A stretch of DNA of 64,000 bases from Acinetobacter calcoaceticus DSM 30006 = CIP 81.8 (GTDB lineage: Bacteria > Pseudomonadota > Gammaproteobacteria > Pseudomonadales > Moraxellaceae): NCBI RefSeq assembly GCF_000368965.1, contig NZ_KB849780.1:1364145-1428144 (forward strand). The letters are read 5' to 3'. How positions within the stretch are numbered: position 1 is the stretch's first letter; each line of letters begins with the position of its first letter. A program made the translations under genes and the position numbers. Of this stretch, positions 63,987-64,000 are shown in pieces. Under the pieces are notes generated by a model. It made no database searches. It was not told where the DNA came from and was given only the letters and a program-made list of their open reading frames with translations.

Positions 63987-64000
63987 TCTAAAATTAAACA

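Overview
The window is chromosomal DNA of an Acinetobacter, almost certainly of the A. calcoaceticus-baumannii complex. The strongest marker is an intrinsic class D beta-lactamase (7479-8300) sitting between fxsA and a phosphinothricin-type N-acetyltransferase, the usual place of the blaOXA-51-like gene in A. baumannii. Its N-terminus and many substitutions differ from OXA-51 and resemble the OXA-213-like group as I remember it, which points to A. pittii or A. calcoaceticus; only a database comparison can settle this. The DNA is AT-rich. No insertion sequence, phage, integron or CRISPR array was seen.

Layout. 1-6.4 kb: end of an LRAT/NlpC-type protein, yceI, an OsmC-family gene, tkt, metK and two small genes. 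6.4-14.7 kb: fxsA, blaOXA, an acetyltransferase with an XRE-cupin regulator, ruvC, nnr, queG, bioB and two small unknowns. 15-20 kb: a four-gene chaperone-usher fimbrial operon (major pilin, chaperone, usher, tip adhesin). 20.6-28.4 kb: an AraC regulator with a fatty acid hydroxylase-like gene, a LysR/EamA divergent pair, an NCS1 permease, and a PACE-type efflux gene divergent from a LysR gene. 28.4-29.5 kb: an AT-rich gene-free kilobase ending in a tRNA with anticodon CAT. 29.7-33.6 kb: a heme-oxygenase-like diiron-type protein with a perfect 19-bp Fur box upstream, a TetR regulator, a PlsC-like acyltransferase, a YebC-family gene and an Lrp regulator. 33.9-38.5 kb: a DcaP-like porin and a gltI-gltJ-gltK-gltL glutamate/aspartate ABC system. 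40.2-47.5 kb: a seven-gene organosulfur scavenging operon. 47.5-64 kb: ychF, an Mpo1-like dioxygenase, a Crp-type regulator, azlCD, purT, glnD, dapC, a LysE exporter, an msrB-gpx-araC operon, an alaA-type aminotransferase with a DNA-binding-like N-terminal extension, and a dicarboxylate/amino acid symporter.

How parts work together. Amino acid handling recurs: glutamate/aspartate import, GlnD nitrogen sensing, DapC and AlaA transaminases, AzlCD and LysE export, and a DAACS symporter. The sulfur operon pairs two SfnB-type flavoproteins and an FMNH2-dependent monooxygenase with an importer that has two tandem binding proteins. Several of its products contain almost no cysteine or methionine, as expected of proteins made during sulfur starvation.

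The points most worth a second look are that sulfur-sparing operon with membrane-anchored, lipobox-less MetQ homologues, the AlaA fusion with two exact 15-bp direct repeats upstream, and the Fur-box-linked diiron-type gene. Many starts below were moved from the longest reading frame to an internal codon because of a Shine-Dalgarno sequence or the family N-terminus.
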